Virus record (IMG/VR): IMGVR_UViG_3300025147_000007
Coordinates: 1-40,931 of that record
Direction: 5' to 3' (one strand)
From: a virus
DNA length: 40,931 nucleotides
The notes under the pieces were generated by a model, which did not search any database, was not told where the DNA came from, and saw only the letters and a list, made by a program, of their open reading frames with translations. The position numbers and the translations under genes were made by a program. Positions 14,468 to 20,975 of the stretch are shown here, piece after piece (position 1 is the stretch's first letter; every line of letters begins with the position of its first letter).

Positions 14468-15235
14468 ATGGGAAAAAGAATTAAGAAAACAGAAGTATAT
14501 GAAAATAGATTTTACAGAATACCTAAAGCATTTTTTAAAACAGAGAAGTATAAAGAACTTTCACTATATGCAAAAGTAATTTATGGGTTTTTAGATGATA
14601 GACGAGAATTATCATTAAAAAATAATTGGGTTGATGCAGAGGATAATATATATCTGATATTTACAAGGAAAGAAATACAAGAAATGTTATGTTTAAGCAA
14701 TGTTCCTGTTACAAATGCTTTTAAACAATTAAATGAATATGGATTAATTGAAGAAGTTATTCAAGGTTTAAATAAGCCTAATTTAATTTATGTATGTCAT
14801 ATAGACTTTGAAAACATAGAAAACATGAGGATTCATACAATTAATGATTCAAGGGTTGTAGATAATATGAATCAAGAATCATTAAAAGTAGGAAGTATTG
14901 ATACTGATATTAATAAGACTAATTTAAAAGAGACTGAAATATATACATCACTTATCAGTGACGACAATGTTTTTTTAAAGATTTATAAAGATTACTTCTA
15001 CAATAAATTTAATAAAGAACATATGAGAATGAGTAATAGCAGTTTTAACGAATTAGCAACATGGATTAATAATTTAGTAGAATGTGGACTAGATACAGAT
15101 TATTGGGAAGAGCAAGTTCAAGAACATTTTTCAAATCTACCATATAGCAATAATGGAAATATATTAGCTTTTATGGAATCATCATTTAGGCATTTTGAAG
15201 TTAACTCACCAAAACAAGATGCGGAGGGATATTAA
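14468..15235 (+). CDS. repA: RepA_N-family plasmid replication initiator
   Basis: The start at 14468 is chosen because TAGGAGATGG precedes it; an ATG at 14432 in frame has no such site. The 255-aa product carries the RepA_N domain at residues about 1-110: FYRIPKAFFKTEKYKELSLYAKVIYGFL, LSLKNNWVDAEDNIYLIFTRKEI, then GLIEEVIQGLNKPNLIYV, which is nearly a textbook match to initiators of low-copy staphylococcal, enterococcal and clostridial theta plasmids. The C-terminal domain (about residues 165-255) is divergent, as usual for host adaptation. In this family oriV generally lies in the middle of the gene. Its presence implies episomal maintenance of the phage genome. Confidence 0.88.
   Translation: MGKRIKKTEVYENRFYRIPKAFFKTEKYKELSLYAKVIYGFLDDRRELSLKNNWVDAEDNIYLIFTRKEIQEMLCLSNVPVTNAFKQLNEYGLIEEVIQGLNKPNLIYVCHIDFENIENMRIHTINDSRVVDNMNQESLKVGSIDTDINKTNLKETEIYTSLISDDNVFLKIYKDYFYNKFNKEHMRMSNSSFNELATWINNLVECGLDTDYWEEQVQEHFSNLPYSNNGNILAFMESSFRHFEVNSPKQDAEGY
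14830..14882. repeat. Short repeats in the middle of repA, candidate oriV iterons
   Basis: Two interleaved inverted pairs occur in 53 bp: GATTCAT at 14830 with ATGAATC at 14867, and ATGATTC at 14844 with GAATCAT at 14876. They fall between the two RepA domains, where RepA_N plasmids keep their origin. The repeats are short, so chance is possible in AT-rich DNA. Confidence 0.35.
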
Positions 15236-15418
15236 ATGATTGAAATACAAAGGAATGCAATATTAATAGATTATTGGCAAGTATTTACTAGAAATTCTCT
15301 AGGAATACAGACATATGTTGGCGAAATGAAAGTTTTATCTAATACAGTTTATATAGATATTATTAAAAAGGCAGAAAAGAACTTCAAAAAAGAAATAAGG
15401 AGGATTAATAATGAATAG
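15236..15418 (+). CDS. Hypothetical protein, 60 aa
   Basis: Starts directly after the repA stop with GCGGAGGG upstream, so it is translated with repA. A mixed beta-alpha sequence with a basic C-terminal helix (KKAEKNFKKEIRRIN). No family recognised. Confidence 0.55.
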   Translation: MIEIQRNAILIDYWQVFTRNSLGIQTYVGEMKVLSNTVYIDIIKKAEKNFKKEIRRINNE

Positions 15419-15791
15419 AGAATTAAAATTTAGAGGATTAGACATTGAAAACAATACATGGATAGTAGGAAGTATAATAAAAAAAGAAAATCACTTTACA
15501 TGGATATATCCACACAACCAAGAAACTTTAAGTTTTACAAATTTAGTACAGGTAAAAACTGAAACAATAGGTCAATATACAGGTTTTAAAGATGATAGCG
15601 GTAAGGAAATATTCGAGGGTGATATATTAAATTCTACTGATGCTAATGGGGTTGATGAATTTATAGATACATTTAAAATAGTATGGGATGCTGATAAAGG
15701 TGGATTTATGATTGAATATTTAAGTGATGATGAATATTACAATTTAGAAGAACTTCCCGATTGCATAATTATAGGAAATGTTTACGAATAA
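15411..15791 (+). CDS. YopX-family protein
   Basis: 126 aa, AAGGAGG upstream. The pattern RELKFRGLDIENNTWIVGS... TIGQYTGFKDDSGKEIFEGDIL... is diagnostic for the YopX family, first named from Bacillus phage SPbeta and widespread in Gram-positive phages. The DGDI-like EGDIL box and beta-rich fold are clear. The function of the family is unknown. Confidence 0.88.
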   Translation: MNRELKFRGLDIENNTWIVGSIIKKENHFTWIYPHNQETLSFTNLVQVKTETIGQYTGFKDDSGKEIFEGDILNSTDANGVDEFIDTFKIVWDADKGGFMIEYLSDDEYYNLEELPDCIIIGNVYE

Positions 15792-15795
15792 TTTT

Positions 15796-16036
15796 ACACT
15801 ATAGTAGTATAAACAGGGAGGGTATAAATGAAATATAAACAATGTAACGATTGTAGATATAAAGGTAGACCACAAATGTCATATCCTTGTAGTAGGTGTG
15901 ACAGTACATTTATACCTTTAACTTGTAGGGAGTGTAGATATGAATGTATTAAAAAAAGTATAGTGCCTTGCAAAAATTTTGAATGGGATTAAAATAATTT
16001 CACACTATAACTTAATAACAAGGGAGGGTATAAATG
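15796..16036 (+). repeat. Duplicated gene leader (ACACTATA ... GGGAGGGTATAAATGAA)
   Basis: The 35-40 bases before the genes at 15828 and 16034 are near copies: ACACTATA, 6 variable bases, TAA-rich spacer, then an identical GGGAGGGTATAAATGAA. The repeat suggests a shared control element or a past duplication of the upstream region. Confidence 0.55.
15828..15992 (+). CDS. Small zinc-ribbon-like protein, 54 aa
   Basis: GGGAGGG site. Eight cysteines in repeated CxxC or near-CxxC pairs (CNDC, CSRC, CREC plus single C) indicate at least one, probably two, metal sites. Similar CNxCxY..PCxxC peptides are common in clostridial phages. Function unknown. Confidence 0.6.
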   Translation: MKYKQCNDCRYKGRPQMSYPCSRCDSTFIPLTCRECRYECIKKSIVPCKNFEWD

Positions 16037-16282
16037 AACTTAGAAACCGCAACCGCTATAAATTATGAAAAATTGAAAGAAGCACAACTAGAGCAACAAG
16101 GATATAGTAAACAGGATATAGATTTACTAGGAATGATAAATAAAGAAGATGGGTTAGAAAGAGAAACCGCTAATTACTATCTTAAAATATATATTCACAA
16201 TAAAGTATTATGGGAGACACAATATCATAAAATAGGGAAAAAATTAGATATACTTTTAGATGGTTTAAATAAATTGAAATAA
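16034..16282 (+). CDS. Hypothetical protein, 82 aa
   Basis: GGGAGGG site identical to that of the preceding gene. The product is helical (LKEAQLEQQGYSKQDIDLLGMI..., KIGKKLDILLDGLNKLK). No family recognised. It is the last gene before a terminator. Confidence 0.55.
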   Translation: MNLETATAINYEKLKEAQLEQQGYSKQDIDLLGMINKEDGLERETANYYLKIYIHNKVLWETQYHKIGKKLDILLDGLNKLK

Positions 16283-16288
16283 AGTATA

Positions 16289-16320
16289 AAGGCACTAAAC
16301 CGATAAGGTTAGTGCTTTTA
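16289..16320 (+). terminator. Terminator at the end of the repA operon
   Basis: GCACTAA/TTAGTGC stem with CC/GG extension, followed by TTTT. Confidence 0.78.
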
Positions 16321-16327
16321 ATATGTA

Positions 16328-16438
16328 TCAAACAACCTTAACAACCTTAACAACCTTTACCTGTGTATAAATTATTTTACCATCCAACTCTATATAAATA
16401 ATTTTACTAATATTTTTCTCTTTGCTAGGCACGTCCAT
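16328..16438 (-). CDS. Small minus-strand protein with tandem KVV repeats, 36 aa
   Basis: A run of six G seven bases before the ATG and a near-consensus promoter upstream (16471-16499) support expression. The product has a beta-like middle (IIYIELDGKIIYTQ) and ends in KVVKVVKVV, coded by three copies of a 9-bp repeat (AACAACCTT on the + strand). No family recognised. It lies outside and downstream of the repressor gene, on the same strand. Confidence 0.5.
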   Translation of the reverse strand: MDVPSKEKNISKIIYIELDGKIIYTQVKVVKVVKVV

Positions 16439-16470
16439 TTTCAAACCCCCCATTATATTTATATACTTAG

Positions 16471-16499
16471 ATTATACGTTTTCAATAAACATATTGCAA
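16471..16499 (-). promoter_or_regulatory. Near-consensus promoter, leftward
   Basis: On the minus strand TTGCAA (16494-16499), 17 bp, TATAAT (16471-16476). It drives the 36-aa gene. Confidence 0.75.
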
Positions 16500-16504
16500 A
16501 AGAA

Positions 16505-16535
16505 ATAAACCCCTAATTAAAGAGGTTTTATTTTA
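16505..16535. terminator. Likely terminator of the leftward repressor transcript
   Basis: An AAACC.CT/AG.GGTTT hairpin with T-rich flanks on both strands lies between the repressor gene and the promoter of the small leftward gene. It could work in either direction. Confidence 0.55.
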
Positions 16536-16578
16536 TAATTTGGACAGAATACCCATTATTTTTATAAGAAATTGATTA

Positions 16579-17007
16579 TTATTTAATGGAATTGAAGTCT
16601 ATCCCTAATACTTGAAGTTCTTTGACTAATTTAATAACATCTTTTAAAGGCATGTTAGCAAGATCACTATCTTTATCTACTGCAATCTTTAACTCATGGG
16701 GTTTATTTTCATTGTCAAAAATAGTTGTCTGCAATAGTTTAGCATTGCGAATTTCTACGATACCCAAAAGATAGTCACTGGAAACATCAAAGTATTCTGC
16801 AAAACAACTCAATAATCTTAAGTCAGGTATTCTATGTGCCCTTTCATAATTGGCGATTGAACCGTAACTAATTTCAATTTCGTATTTTAATAACATTGCT
16901 GATGATAATTCTTTTAAAGTTAAATCTTTTTCAAGTCTTAATTTTCTCAACCTCTTAGCGAATACTTTTCTAAATTCTAAATCCTTATTGTTAATATTTG
17001 TTTCCAT
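16579..17007 (-). CDS. CI-like XRE repressor
   Basis: 142 aa. The start at 17007 is chosen because GGGGGCG lies just upstream of it. Residues about 10-75 are a standard XRE helix-turn-helix (FAKRLRKLRLEKDLTLKELSSAM..., YGSIANYERAHRIPDL, FDVSSDYLLG). The C-terminal 65 residues are short and lack the Ser-Lys cleavage motif of LexA/CI peptidases, so induction probably involves an antirepressor or another route. It is the main gene facing left, divergent from the Cro-like gene, and should maintain lysogeny of the episome. Confidence 0.82.
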   Translation of the reverse strand: METNINNKDLEFRKVFAKRLRKLRLEKDLTLKELSSAMLLKYEIEISYGSIANYERAHRIPDLRLLSCFAEYFDVSSDYLLGIVEIRNAKLLQTTIFDNENKPHELKIAVDKDSDLANMPLKDVIKLVKELQVLGIDFNSIK

Positions 17008-17047
17008 TCTGCGCCCCCGCGTTTTCAAATTTATTAAATACACTACT

Positions 17048-17207
17048 AGTATATCCAACTATCGTTAAAATGTTACACATATAAAGAAGAATTAACCGTA
17101 CATTCGTATTTGTTCCCATAAAGTCGAAATATAGTTTAACGTAGCGAAAAGTTTTTTCAATTAATTTAACGTAAAGAGTGGACAAAATCAATTCTTAAGT
17201 ATATTAT
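17048..17207. promoter_or_regulatory. Divergent lysogeny switch: two promoters and repeated operators
   Basis: Rightward promoter: TGGACA (17179), 17 bp, TATTAT (17202-17207). Leftward promoter: GTAACA (complement of 17071-17076), 17 bp, TATACT (complement of 17048-17053). TTTAACGTA occurs at 17135 and again exactly 30 bp later at 17165; TTTAACG is repeated inverted at 17063-17069 inside the leftward spacer. These are probable repressor/Cro operators. Confidence 0.65.
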
Positions 17208-17268
17208 ATAAGTATGGAACATAAAGAAAAACATTCCAAGCAAGGGAATATATGAAAGGAGCGGTAAA

Positions 17269-17457
17269 GTGAACGATTTAAAAGTCGCAAGAGTAAAAAA
17301 GGATTTAAAACAAATTCAAGTAGCCGAATACGTAGGAATCACGCAAGCGAGATACTCCATGATAGAAAATCAAAAGTGTAATCCTACACTAGAACAAAGT
17401 AAATTACTAATTAAGTTGTTAAAAGTAAATATGTCTTATTTCTTAGGAGGTAAATAA
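17269..17457 (+). CDS. Cro-like XRE regulator
   Basis: 62 aa, GTG start after AAAGGAGCGG. Almost the whole protein is one XRE helix-turn-helix (LKQIQVAEYVGITQARYSMIEN, then LLKVNMSYFLGG). First gene of the rightward early operon, divergent from the repressor, so it is placed as the lytic switch protein. Confidence 0.8.
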   Translation: MNDLKVARVKKDLKQIQVAEYVGITQARYSMIENQKCNPTLEQSKLLIKLLKVNMSYFLGGK

Positions 17458-17633
17458 TGAATAATCTTACAAAACTAAATAGTGACGGTCAAGTAGTAGT
17501 AACAGGATGTAGTAAAAGTACTTGCGATTATAGACATTGTTATGATTGCGCTTTAGTATCTCACGAAGATATGTTTGAAATAATGAAGAAGTTAAATAGG
17601 TATGAAAATACTGGCTTAATATTTGAAGAATGA
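17457..17633 (+). CDS. Cys/His-rich small protein, 58 aa
   Basis: The start overlaps the Cro-like stop, with TTAGGAGG upstream. A C...C...HC..C cluster (GCSKSTCDYRHCYDC) suggests a zinc site, followed by a helical tail with LNRYENTGL. No function assigned. Confidence 0.55.
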   Translation: MNNLTKLNSDGQVVVTGCSKSTCDYRHCYDCALVSHEDMFEIMKKLNRYENTGLIFEE

Positions 17634-17648
17634 TTTAGGAGGGAAAGC

Positions 17649-17780
17649 ATGAATGAGTTACTAATCGGGTGTCTTGAAGCCGATGCACTTACTGCATTAC
17701 AAAGAGGTGAAATAACAACTACACAGTACGATAACAGAATGGCAAATTTAAAGAAAATGAGGGAGGATATAAAAGAATGA
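17649..17780 (+). CDS. Hypothetical protein, 43 aa
   Basis: TTTAGGAGGG upstream; ends in an ATGA overlap with the next gene. Helical (LEADALTALQRGEITTTQY). The LQ.GEIT pattern resembles short helices of phage early proteins, but no family is recognised. Confidence 0.5.
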   Translation: MNELLIGCLEADALTALQRGEITTTQYDNRMANLKKMREDIKE

Positions 17781-18010
17781 ATAAATTAGATGTTGTAAGA
17801 TTCTTAATTGAAGAAATTGAGGAAGAACAGAAATTAATAAAAATGAGTTTTGCTGATACGAAACAAGCATATGAAAAGGCTGATAAAATAGGTGGTAGCG
17901 GATGGAGTTACAAATTATACAAAGGTAGACAACCTAGCCAAGAAAGAATTAAATCTAACTGTAAAAAAATCAGACAGTTAATGTTAGATATAAGCAAGGA
18001 GGATTTTTAA
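17777..18010 (+). CDS. Hypothetical protein, 77 aa
   Basis: Coupled to the previous gene through ATGA and to the next with no gap. A charged helical protein with a GGSGWSYKLYKGRQPS loop in the middle. No family recognised; supported by tight operon packing and GGGAGG upstream. Confidence 0.6.
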   Translation: MNKLDVVRFLIEEIEEEQKLIKMSFADTKQAYEKADKIGGSGWSYKLYKGRQPSQERIKSNCKKIRQLMLDISKEDF

Positions 18011-18574
18011 ATGAAAGAAACAATTAAAAAATTACTTTGGAGTACTGGGAGAGAGGGAATAGAAAATCTAATTACACATATGGAGGACAATGGATTTTTC
18101 ACCGCACCATGTAGTTCACAATTTCATTTGTGTAAAGAGGGTGGATTAGCAGAGCATAGTTTAAATGTTTTCAAAATGATGCATAGTATCGCAGCTGACA
18201 CAGGGTTTTTATTTAAAGGTGATAAAGACAAAATAAGAAATACCATTATAATATCCGCTTTACTACATGACTTAGGTAAAATGGGACAGTTTGGAAAACC
18301 TCAATATATAGAAAATTATTTAGTTAGCGGTAAAAGAAGTGATAAAAAACCATTTGAAACAAATAAACTTCTATTACCTATACCACATGAAATTAGAAGT
18401 ATTCAAATAGCCACACAGTTTATAGAATTAACAGAAGAAGAAAATTTCGCTATATTGTACCACAATGGTTTATATGCTGATTTAAAATATGCTTATTCAG
18501 GCCATGAAACCGCATTATCAATGCTACTACATTTCAGCGACTTATGGTGTAGCAGAATAACGGAGGTAGAATAA
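18011..18574 (+). CDS. HD-domain phosphohydrolase
   Basis: 187 aa. The metal-binding set of HD hydrolases is visible: a histidine in GGLAEHSLNV near residue 49, the HD pair in ALLHDLGKMG near residue 90, a further H near 126 and D in LHFSDLWCSR near the end. Such enzymes remove phosphates from nucleotides or cyclic nucleotides. Placement just before recombination and replication genes suggests a nucleotide-pool function. AAGGAGG precedes the ATG, and its last base is shared with the next start. Confidence 0.78.
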   Translation: MKETIKKLLWSTGREGIENLITHMEDNGFFTAPCSSQFHLCKEGGLAEHSLNVFKMMHSIAADTGFLFKGDKDKIRNTIIISALLHDLGKMGQFGKPQYIENYLVSGKRSDKKPFETNKLLLPIPHEIRSIQIATQFIELTEEENFAILYHNGLYADLKYAYSGHETALSMLLHFSDLWCSRITEVE

Positions 18575-19212
18575 TGGATAATTTAAAAGTTTATAATGCA
18601 GTAAGAACAGTACCTAAAGAAGCATTAAAAGAAATACAAGCAGGACGTCTTAAGGGAATGAGTGACATAAATCCCATGTGGAGAATTAAAACCCTTACAG
18701 AGCAATTCGGAATGTGCGGTATAGGTTGGAAATATGTAATAACATCTCAAGTATTCGAAAAAGGTGGAAAAGATGAAATATCAGCATTTGTAAATATAGA
18801 CTTGTTTGTAAAGGTAGATGATAAATGGTCAGAAGCAATTCCTGGTACCGGTGGAAGTTCATATGTGGCTTTAGAAAAAAGCGGATTACACACAAGTGAT
18901 GAATGTTTTAAAATGGCTTTAACGGATGCAATATCAGTTTCATGTAAAGCTTTAGGATTTGGGGCGGATGTATATTGGAATAAAGATTCTAGCAAGTACG
19001 ATAAGCCACCATATGAGCCTATAGAGGCACTTAAACATGAGGGAGATAAAGAACTAACTATTACGGTTGAAATGCTTATAGCTATGGCTAAAGGTAAGGG
19101 ATATGATGAAGCGTATCTATGTAAAAAGTATAAAGTTTCAGAGTGCAAATTTATTAAAAAGGAAATTAAAAAAGAAGCATATGAAATTTTAGCAAAATTA
19201 CCAAATAAATAA
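18574..19212 (+). CDS. Rad52-like single-strand annealing protein
   Basis: 212 aa. The core (AGRLKGMSDINPMWRIKTLTEQFG, GIGWKYVI, AFVNIDLFVKV, PGTGGSSYV...DECFKMALTDAISVSCKALGFGADVYW) matches Rad52/Rad22-type annealing proteins of Gram-positive phages. They anneal complementary strands during phage recombination and concatemer formation. The last 60 residues form a separate small helical domain. With SSB and RecU downstream it makes a recombination set. Confidence 0.75.
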   Translation: MDNLKVYNAVRTVPKEALKEIQAGRLKGMSDINPMWRIKTLTEQFGMCGIGWKYVITSQVFEKGGKDEISAFVNIDLFVKVDDKWSEAIPGTGGSSYVALEKSGLHTSDECFKMALTDAISVSCKALGFGADVYWNKDSSKYDKPPYEPIEALKHEGDKELTITVEMLIAMAKGKGYDEAYLCKKYKVSECKFIKKEIKKEAYEILAKLPNK

Positions 19213-19223
19213 GGGGGCAAATA

Positions 19224-19523
19224 ATGAATGGTGTATTTATACATTTAGATAATGAAATTGCTGCAAGAATTAATGTTGAAAAGAAAACAAATATCGTAGC
19301 TTTCAGTTTTGGTTATCATGCAGATATGTTTATGACAATAAAACAAGCTAAGGAATTATTTCAAAAACTAGATGAAGCACTCCATGAGCCAACAATGACC
19401 AATCAATATATGAAAGATGAACTTAGTGAAAAAGAGGATAGAATATTTAGCCTGCAAGATGATCTTGATACCTCGAATAGTTTAATTGAACAACTAGAAG
19501 ATAATTTAAGGGATGCAATTTAA
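19224..19523 (+). CDS. Hypothetical protein with C-terminal coiled coil, 99 aa
   Basis: AAGGGGG upstream. The N-terminal half is beta-rich (VFIHLDNEIAARINV, IVAFSFGYHADMFMTI). The C-terminal third (MKDELSEKEDRIFSLQDDL.. SLIEQLEDNL) has heptad spacing of hydrophobic residues. No family recognised. Confidence 0.6.
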   Translation: MNGVFIHLDNEIAARINVEKKTNIVAFSFGYHADMFMTIKQAKELFQKLDEALHEPTMTNQYMKDELSEKEDRIFSLQDDLDTSNSLIEQLEDNLRDAI

Positions 19524-19525
19524 AA

Positions 19526-19582
19526 GACACCTCGGGAAAGGTGTCAAAAGGATTAGATAATAAAGAATGATTGTTTAATCCT
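19526..19582. repeat. Two inverted repeats after the coiled-coil gene
   Basis: GACACCT/AGGTGTC (19526-19545, loop 6) is perfect but lacks a T-run on the + strand. AGGATTA/TAATCCT (19549-19582, loop about 20) follows. They may end or process the transcript. Confidence 0.5.
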
Positions 19583-19610
19583 ATTATATAAAATGGTGGG
19601 GGAAATAGCA

Positions 19611-19712
19611 ATGAAATTAAAAAGTATGAGAACTTATATAAAGGTTTGTGAAAAGAATCAAGTTGTACCGACTTTAAAGGGTCTTAAATTATGGAGTAAG
19701 ATATGTCGTTAA
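19611..19712 (+). CDS. Hypothetical basic peptide, 33 aa
   Basis: GGTGGGGGAAA lies before the ATG. Rich in lysine and arginine (MKLKSMRTYIKVCEKNQ). No family recognised; the ribosome-binding site is the main support. Confidence 0.4.
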   Translation: MKLKSMRTYIKVCEKNQVVPTLKGLKLWSKICR

Positions 19713-19746
19713 ATGAAAAAAGTACGCAATTAAAGGAGGATATGTA

Positions 19747-19902
19747 ATGGATTTGTTCGATAAATTTTTAATACAAAAAAAAATTAGTAAGGATATATAT
19801 AATTACTTAAATAGCCTTATAGATAAGGTAAATAACGAGAAATTGTCTAAGGAAATTACTGAAAAGTTAGAAAAATTTTATATTAGATTGCAAGATAATT
19901 AG
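19747..19902 (+). CDS. Hypothetical helical protein, 51 aa
   Basis: AAAGGAGG upstream of ATG. Charged helical sequence (FLIQKKISKDIYNYLNSLIDKV..., EITEKLEKFYIRLQ). No family recognised. Confidence 0.5.
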   Translation: MDLFDKFLIQKKISKDIYNYLNSLIDKVNNEKLSKEITEKLEKFYIRLQDN

Positions 19903-19949
19903 TTTCGTATTTCAAAAACGTTATGTCACAACATAAGGAGGTATTTATC

Positions 19950-20024
19950 ATCACTTGTCCTCAATGTGGTTTAGATATAGGAAATATGCGCCAGTGTCCT
20001 AGATGTGGATATTATAGGTCTTGA
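19950..20024 (+). CDS. Tiny zinc-ribbon peptide with a probable ATC start (24 aa)
   Basis: A perfect AAGGAGG (19935-19941) is followed 8 bases later by ATC and then TCPQCGLDIGNMRQCPRCGYY, a complete zinc ribbon with two CPxC knuckles. No ATG, GTG or TTG lies in frame between the ribosome-binding site and the first cysteine. Translation would have to begin at ATC (19947 or 19950). Confidence 0.45.
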   Translation: MTCPQCGLDIGNMRQCPRCGYYRS

Positions 20025-20038
20025 AATGATTTTAAAGG

Positions 20039-20053
20039 AGTACGGTTCGTACT
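20039..20053. repeat. Perfect short palindrome
   Basis: AGTACG, GTT, CGTACT: a 6-bp stem with a 3-base loop in the leader of the next gene. Possibly an operator or small hairpin. Confidence 0.35.
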
Positions 20054-20084
20054 TAAAATAATAAATAGATGGAGGTTTTAATAA

Positions 20085-20435
20085 TTGAATTTAGCAGAAT
20101 TAAAACAAAATATTGATTTTGAGATTGAAAATTTAAATTCAAATAATAAAAATTCAAAAGACGTAATAGTTTTAATAACACTTAATGAAAGTTGTATGGG
20201 TGCTAGGGCATCAAGTGGAATTAAATATATAGGAATGGGTTTTGATTGGGAAAGTGGACAATTAAGGATTGAGCCTGTTAAAAATTTAGTTAGTAAAGGA
20301 AATAGTTTAATAGACATTAAAGAAGCTATTACAATGACTTTTGATGGTAAAAAATATTATATATGTTCTAAATGTGGAAACAAAATATCTAAAAACGATA
20401 ATTATTGTAGACATTGTAGCCAAAAGTTAAAATAA
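20085..20435 (+). CDS. Hypothetical protein with C-terminal zinc ribbon, 116 aa
   Basis: TTG start 10 bases after TGGAGG. The N-terminal 85 residues are mixed helix and strand with no recognised family. The C-terminus (CSKCGNKISKNDNYCRHC) is a clear zinc ribbon. Lies between recombination genes and SSB. Confidence 0.6.
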   Translation: MNLAELKQNIDFEIENLNSNNKNSKDVIVLITLNESCMGARASSGIKYIGMGFDWESGQLRIEPVKNLVSKGNSLIDIKEAITMTFDGKKYYICSKCGNKISKNDNYCRHCSQKLK

Positions 20436-20450
20436 GAGGAGTGATTTATT

Positions 20451-20828
20451 ATAAATATAACTATACTTCGTGGAAACATAACAAAGGATATAGATTTAAA
20501 ATTTGTGAATAATGGTGAAATGGCAATAGCAAAATTTAGTATTGCAGTATCAAGAATGAAAAAAGATGATCCTAGTGATTTCTTTAATTGCACCGCATTT
20601 GGTAAAACCGCAGAATTGATAGCAGAGAGACTTGGAAAAGGTTCGCCTATATTAATCAATGGACACCTTCAAAGCGGTTCATACACTAACAAGGCAGACG
20701 TTAAAGTATATACAACAGATGTTATAGTAGATAGGTTTGATTTTATAGGTAAAAAAGAAGATAATCCAGTAAACAATACAAACAGTGAAGTTACTGAAAT
20801 AGATGATTTATCGGATGTACCTTTTTAG
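20451..20828 (+). CDS. ssb: Single-stranded DNA-binding protein, probable ATA start
   Basis: The OB-fold begins N-I-T-I-L-R-G-N-I-T-K-D directly after an ATA at 20451, which stands where SSB proteins have their initiator Met. GAGGAG is 9 bases upstream. The first conventional start, GTG at 20505, would delete the first strand of the OB fold (18 residues). FFNCTAFGKTAELIAERLGKG is typical of phage SSB, and the acidic tail ends in DDLSDVPF, the conserved partner-binding tip. It coats ssDNA for replication and for the Rad52-like protein. Confidence 0.85.
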   Translation: MNITILRGNITKDIDLKFVNNGEMAIAKFSIAVSRMKKDDPSDFFNCTAFGKTAELIAERLGKGSPILINGHLQSGSYTNKADVKVYTTDVIVDRFDFIGKKEDNPVNNTNSEVTEIDDLSDVPF

Positions 20829-20975
20829 CATAAAAGAGTTTGTCTTAAAGAAAAATAATACTACTAAAATTACAATAAAAGTAATATAATTAAATAAAGA
20901 GTGGTAGGGTTTAAGGCTTTGCCACATATTTTTAAAAATGAGTTTTTCGCAGAGAAAAATTAAGAGGGGGACAAG
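20829..20975 (+). promoter_or_regulatory. Intergenic region before the methyltransferase
   Basis: This 147-bp gap has no gene. It contains a TATAAT-like box (about 20884) without a clear -35, a GTGGTA/TGCCAC hairpin, and a TTTTTC/GAAAAA hairpin (20943-20959) just before the GAGGGGG site. It may hold a separate promoter for the methyltransferase. Confidence 0.35.

Noticed and set aside
16991-17191. Minus-strand frame extending the repressor region
   Set aside because: It covers the operator region in another frame with no ribosome-binding site; the divergent promoters explain this segment.
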